Of a stretch of 41,440 nt of DNA, positions 40,511 to 41,440 are shown one piece after another. Position 1 is the first letter of the stretch. Every line of letters begins with the position of its first letter. Origin of the DNA: Vannielia litorea (GTDB lineage: Bacteria > Pseudomonadota > Alphaproteobacteria > Rhodobacterales > Rhodobacteraceae); assembly GCF_018424695.1 (NCBI RefSeq), contig NZ_QTNQ01000034.1, forward strand, positions 1-41,440, given 5' to 3'. The translations under genes were made by a program, and so were the position numbers. The notes under the pieces were generated by a model that saw only the letters and a program-made list of their open reading frames with translations, was not told the DNA's origin and did not search any database.

Positions 40511-40524
40511 TTGCCATTTGGCAA
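40511..40524. promoter_or_regulatory. Phage operator O3
   Basis: TTGCCATTTGGCAA, same arms as O1. It lies upstream of the secreted-protein gene at 40608, far from the cI-cro switch. A lone TTGCC half-site follows at 40534. Confidence 0.75.
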
Positions 40525-40545
40525 ACTTTTCCCTTGCCAATGACT

Positions 40546-40559
40546 TTGCCATTTGGCAA
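40546..40559. promoter_or_regulatory. Phage operator O4
   Basis: TTGCCATTTGGCAA, identical to O3 and 35 bp from it centre to centre. It ends 48 bp before the start of the 40608 gene, where a repressor would block transcription. Confidence 0.75.
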
Positions 40560-40607
40560 ACTCCCTTCTACTCGCCCACCCCCCGGGCACCAGAGAAGGA
40601 GACCCCG

Positions 40608-40862
40608 ATGAAGACCCTCACCACCGCCACAGCGCTGCTGATTGCCCTCAGCGCCCCGCTCATGGCTCAGAGCATCACCGAGAAGGTGACCGGCTGCGCG
40701 ACCAAGCCCATTGAAGGCACCAACGCGCTCCAGTTTGCCGACCCCACCTGCGCCGCCCGCGCCGGTGTCATCGCCCCGCCGAGCGGCGGCGAGACGCGGC
40801 CCGCAGTGTCCGCAGAGGTCGCGCAGAACATCAAAGACCTCGCTGACCGCCTGTCCAACTGA
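40608..40862 (+). CDS. Small secreted hypothetical protein (84 aa)
   Basis: ATG 40608 follows AGAAGGAGA. The 84-residue product has a Sec signal (MKTLTTATALLIALSAPLMA) and a short mature part with two Cys (TGCATKPIEG and DPTCAARAGV) that may form a disulfide. Two operators of the phage repressor type stand upstream, so it is probably silent in the lysogen. Function unknown. Confidence 0.65.
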   Translation: MKTLTTATALLIALSAPLMAQSITEKVTGCATKPIEGTNALQFADPTCAARAGVIAPPSGGETRPAVSAEVAQNIKDLADRLSN

Positions 40863-40921
40863 CCCATCCGCCTGCCGCCCTGCGGGGCGGCAGCACTATG
40901 GGCCAGACGAAGGAGAGACCC

Positions 40922-41236
40922 ATGCTCTACAGCGCCAAACTCACATCGATCAGAACCGGGCTGGAGACCACGTTCGTGGGCTCACGCGAGCAGATGGAGG
41001 GAATTGCCTCTCGCAACGGCGTGAGTTTCCGGTCTGTCGTCGGTCCGGCGACAGACGAAGAGATCCTCGGCTGCCTCGCCCGGTTGGACAACGATATCGC
41101 CCAGGCGCGCACTCAGCTGGACAACTCGTCCTGGAGTTCCGGCCCGCACCATCGGGGAAAGATCGCCGACCTCCAGAACGAGCGCCTGAGCATCCTCCGC
41201 GACCTTCCCTCCCACCTCTCTGCGAGGGTCGCCTGA
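40922..41236 (+). CDS. Hypothetical phage protein (104 aa)
   Basis: ATG 40922 follows AAGGAGAG, giving 104 residues. The N-terminal half (MLYSAKLTSIRTGLETTFVG, SREQMEGIASRNGVSFRSV) is compact alpha/beta and the C-terminal half (EEILGCLARLDNDIAQARTQ, ADLQNERLSILRDLPSHL) looks like a helical hairpin. It follows the secreted-protein gene and probably shares its operator-controlled transcript. Confidence 0.6.
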   Translation: MLYSAKLTSIRTGLETTFVGSREQMEGIASRNGVSFRSVVGPATDEEILGCLARLDNDIAQARTQLDNSSWSSGPHHRGKIADLQNERLSILRDLPSHLSARVA

Positions 41237-41440
41237 TGAACAATCGAGCAGATAACAAAGAACGCCTCATGCCTGACGGCGTCACCTCGACCGGCGGGCG
41301 GGCATCTGTCCCGGCCCACATGCCCGCCGGTCACCTTTCCAATTCGAATGCCGACGTCCCTCACGGAACGGCATGTGCCGGCGGCGGGGTCTCCTCCCCC
41401 TCCTCCCGCCCCGCCGCCGGCACATGCCGTTCCGTGAGGG
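41236..41440 (+). CDS. Open frame running off the right edge, low confidence
   Basis: An ATG at 41236 shares a base with the previous stop and opens a frame (MNNRADNKERLMPDGVTSTG) that stays open to the window end, crossing two inverted repeats. It is Gly/Pro/Ser-rich after the first 15 codons and may be only an apparent gene over structured DNA. Confidence 0.25.
   Translation, partial: MNNRADNKERLMPDGVTSTGGRASVPAHMPAGHLSNSNADVPHGTACAGGGVSSPSSRPAAGTCRSVR
41290..41331. repeat. Short inverted repeat
   Basis: ACCGGCGGGC (41290-41299) and GCCCGCCGGT (41322-41331) are perfect 10-bp arms; a 4-bp duplication GGGC lets a second register extend to GGCAT/ATGCC. Function unknown; it precedes the much larger palindrome. 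Confidence 0.55.
41358..41440. repeat. 32-bp perfect inverted repeat at the window edge
   Basis: The left arm 41358-41389 (starting CCCTCACGGAACGGCATGTG) and the right arm 41409-41440 are exact reverse complements over 32 bp, with a 19-nt pyrimidine-rich spacer. The right arm reaches the last base, so the repeat could extend further. In RNA it would form a very stable hairpin. It may be a terminator, a recombination or replication site, or a palindromic repetitive element. Confidence 0.85.

Noticed and set aside
18183..41440. A second copy of the tRNA-Thr 3' end as attR, and an integrase gene
   Set aside because: I looked for the T-arm/acceptor sequence downstream and for tyrosine or serine recombinase motifs and found neither in the window; they may lie beyond the right edge.
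1..41440. CRISPR array
   Set aside because: No regularly spaced direct repeats were seen. The repeated TTGCC-N4-GGCAA sites are short palindromes at irregular spacing and fit operators.

Overview
The window looks like a piece of a high-GC alphaproteobacterial chromosome, most likely a Rhodobacteraceae/roseobacter-type organism. This rests on the gene order and protein sequences of the sulfur-oxidation (sox) cluster, the style of the phage genes and the GapR-type domain; no rRNA is present to confirm it.

Region 1 (1-11834) is a nearly complete Kelly-Friedrich sox cluster for periplasmic thiosulfate oxidation. Reading leftward on the minus strand are soxV, W, X, Y, Z, A, B, a periplasmic DsrE-like gene, soxC, D, E and a truncated soxF. 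The plus strand carries soxS, soxR and soxT. SoxYZ carries the sulfur intermediate on a C-terminal GGCGG arm, SoxAX loads thiosulfate, SoxB releases sulfate, SoxCD oxidises the sulfane sulfur, and SoxV/W/S supply reductant. SoxR is an ArsR-type repressor; a perfect 6-6-6 inverted repeat lies in the soxW-soxX gap and a weaker match in the soxV-soxS gap. soxG and soxH, if present, lie off the left edge.

Region 2 (11850-17898) holds a FAD/NAD(P)-binding protein and a small envelope-type set: a polytopic glycosyltransferase-like protein, a GT2 glycosyltransferase, a flippase-like membrane protein and a sulfotransferase.

Region 3 (18183-24500) begins with tRNA-Thr(GGT) and looks like a patchwork accessory island. 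It holds a small Cys-rich ORF, a C5-cytosine methyltransferase divergent from a GHKL ATPase-PD-(D/E)XK nuclease fusion (a candidate restriction/defence pair), and a decayed zone. In the decayed zone a thermonuclease gene is split by a 746-bp segment flanked by an 8-bp direct repeat. No integrase is visible in the window.

Region 4 (24273-41440) is a prophage or prophage remnant. Its late genes run leftward (small and large terminase, portal, protease/scaffold, decoration protein) and stop before any major capsid or tail gene. Upstream lies a long, translationally coupled early operon: a Cro-like gene, HTH proteins, an adenine methyltransferase, a FtsK-gamma/GapR fusion, a C5 methyltransferase containing a nested HNH endonuclease gene, RusA and a DUF1376 replication protein. 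A SEC-C protein gene with its own terminator sits between the replication and packaging genes as a moron. The cI-type repressor is divergent, overlaps a lipoprotein gene, and repeated 14-bp palindromes (TTGCC-N4-GGCAA) occur both in the cI-cro gap and upstream of a second small-gene unit. The window ends inside or at the edge of a 32-bp perfect inverted repeat.
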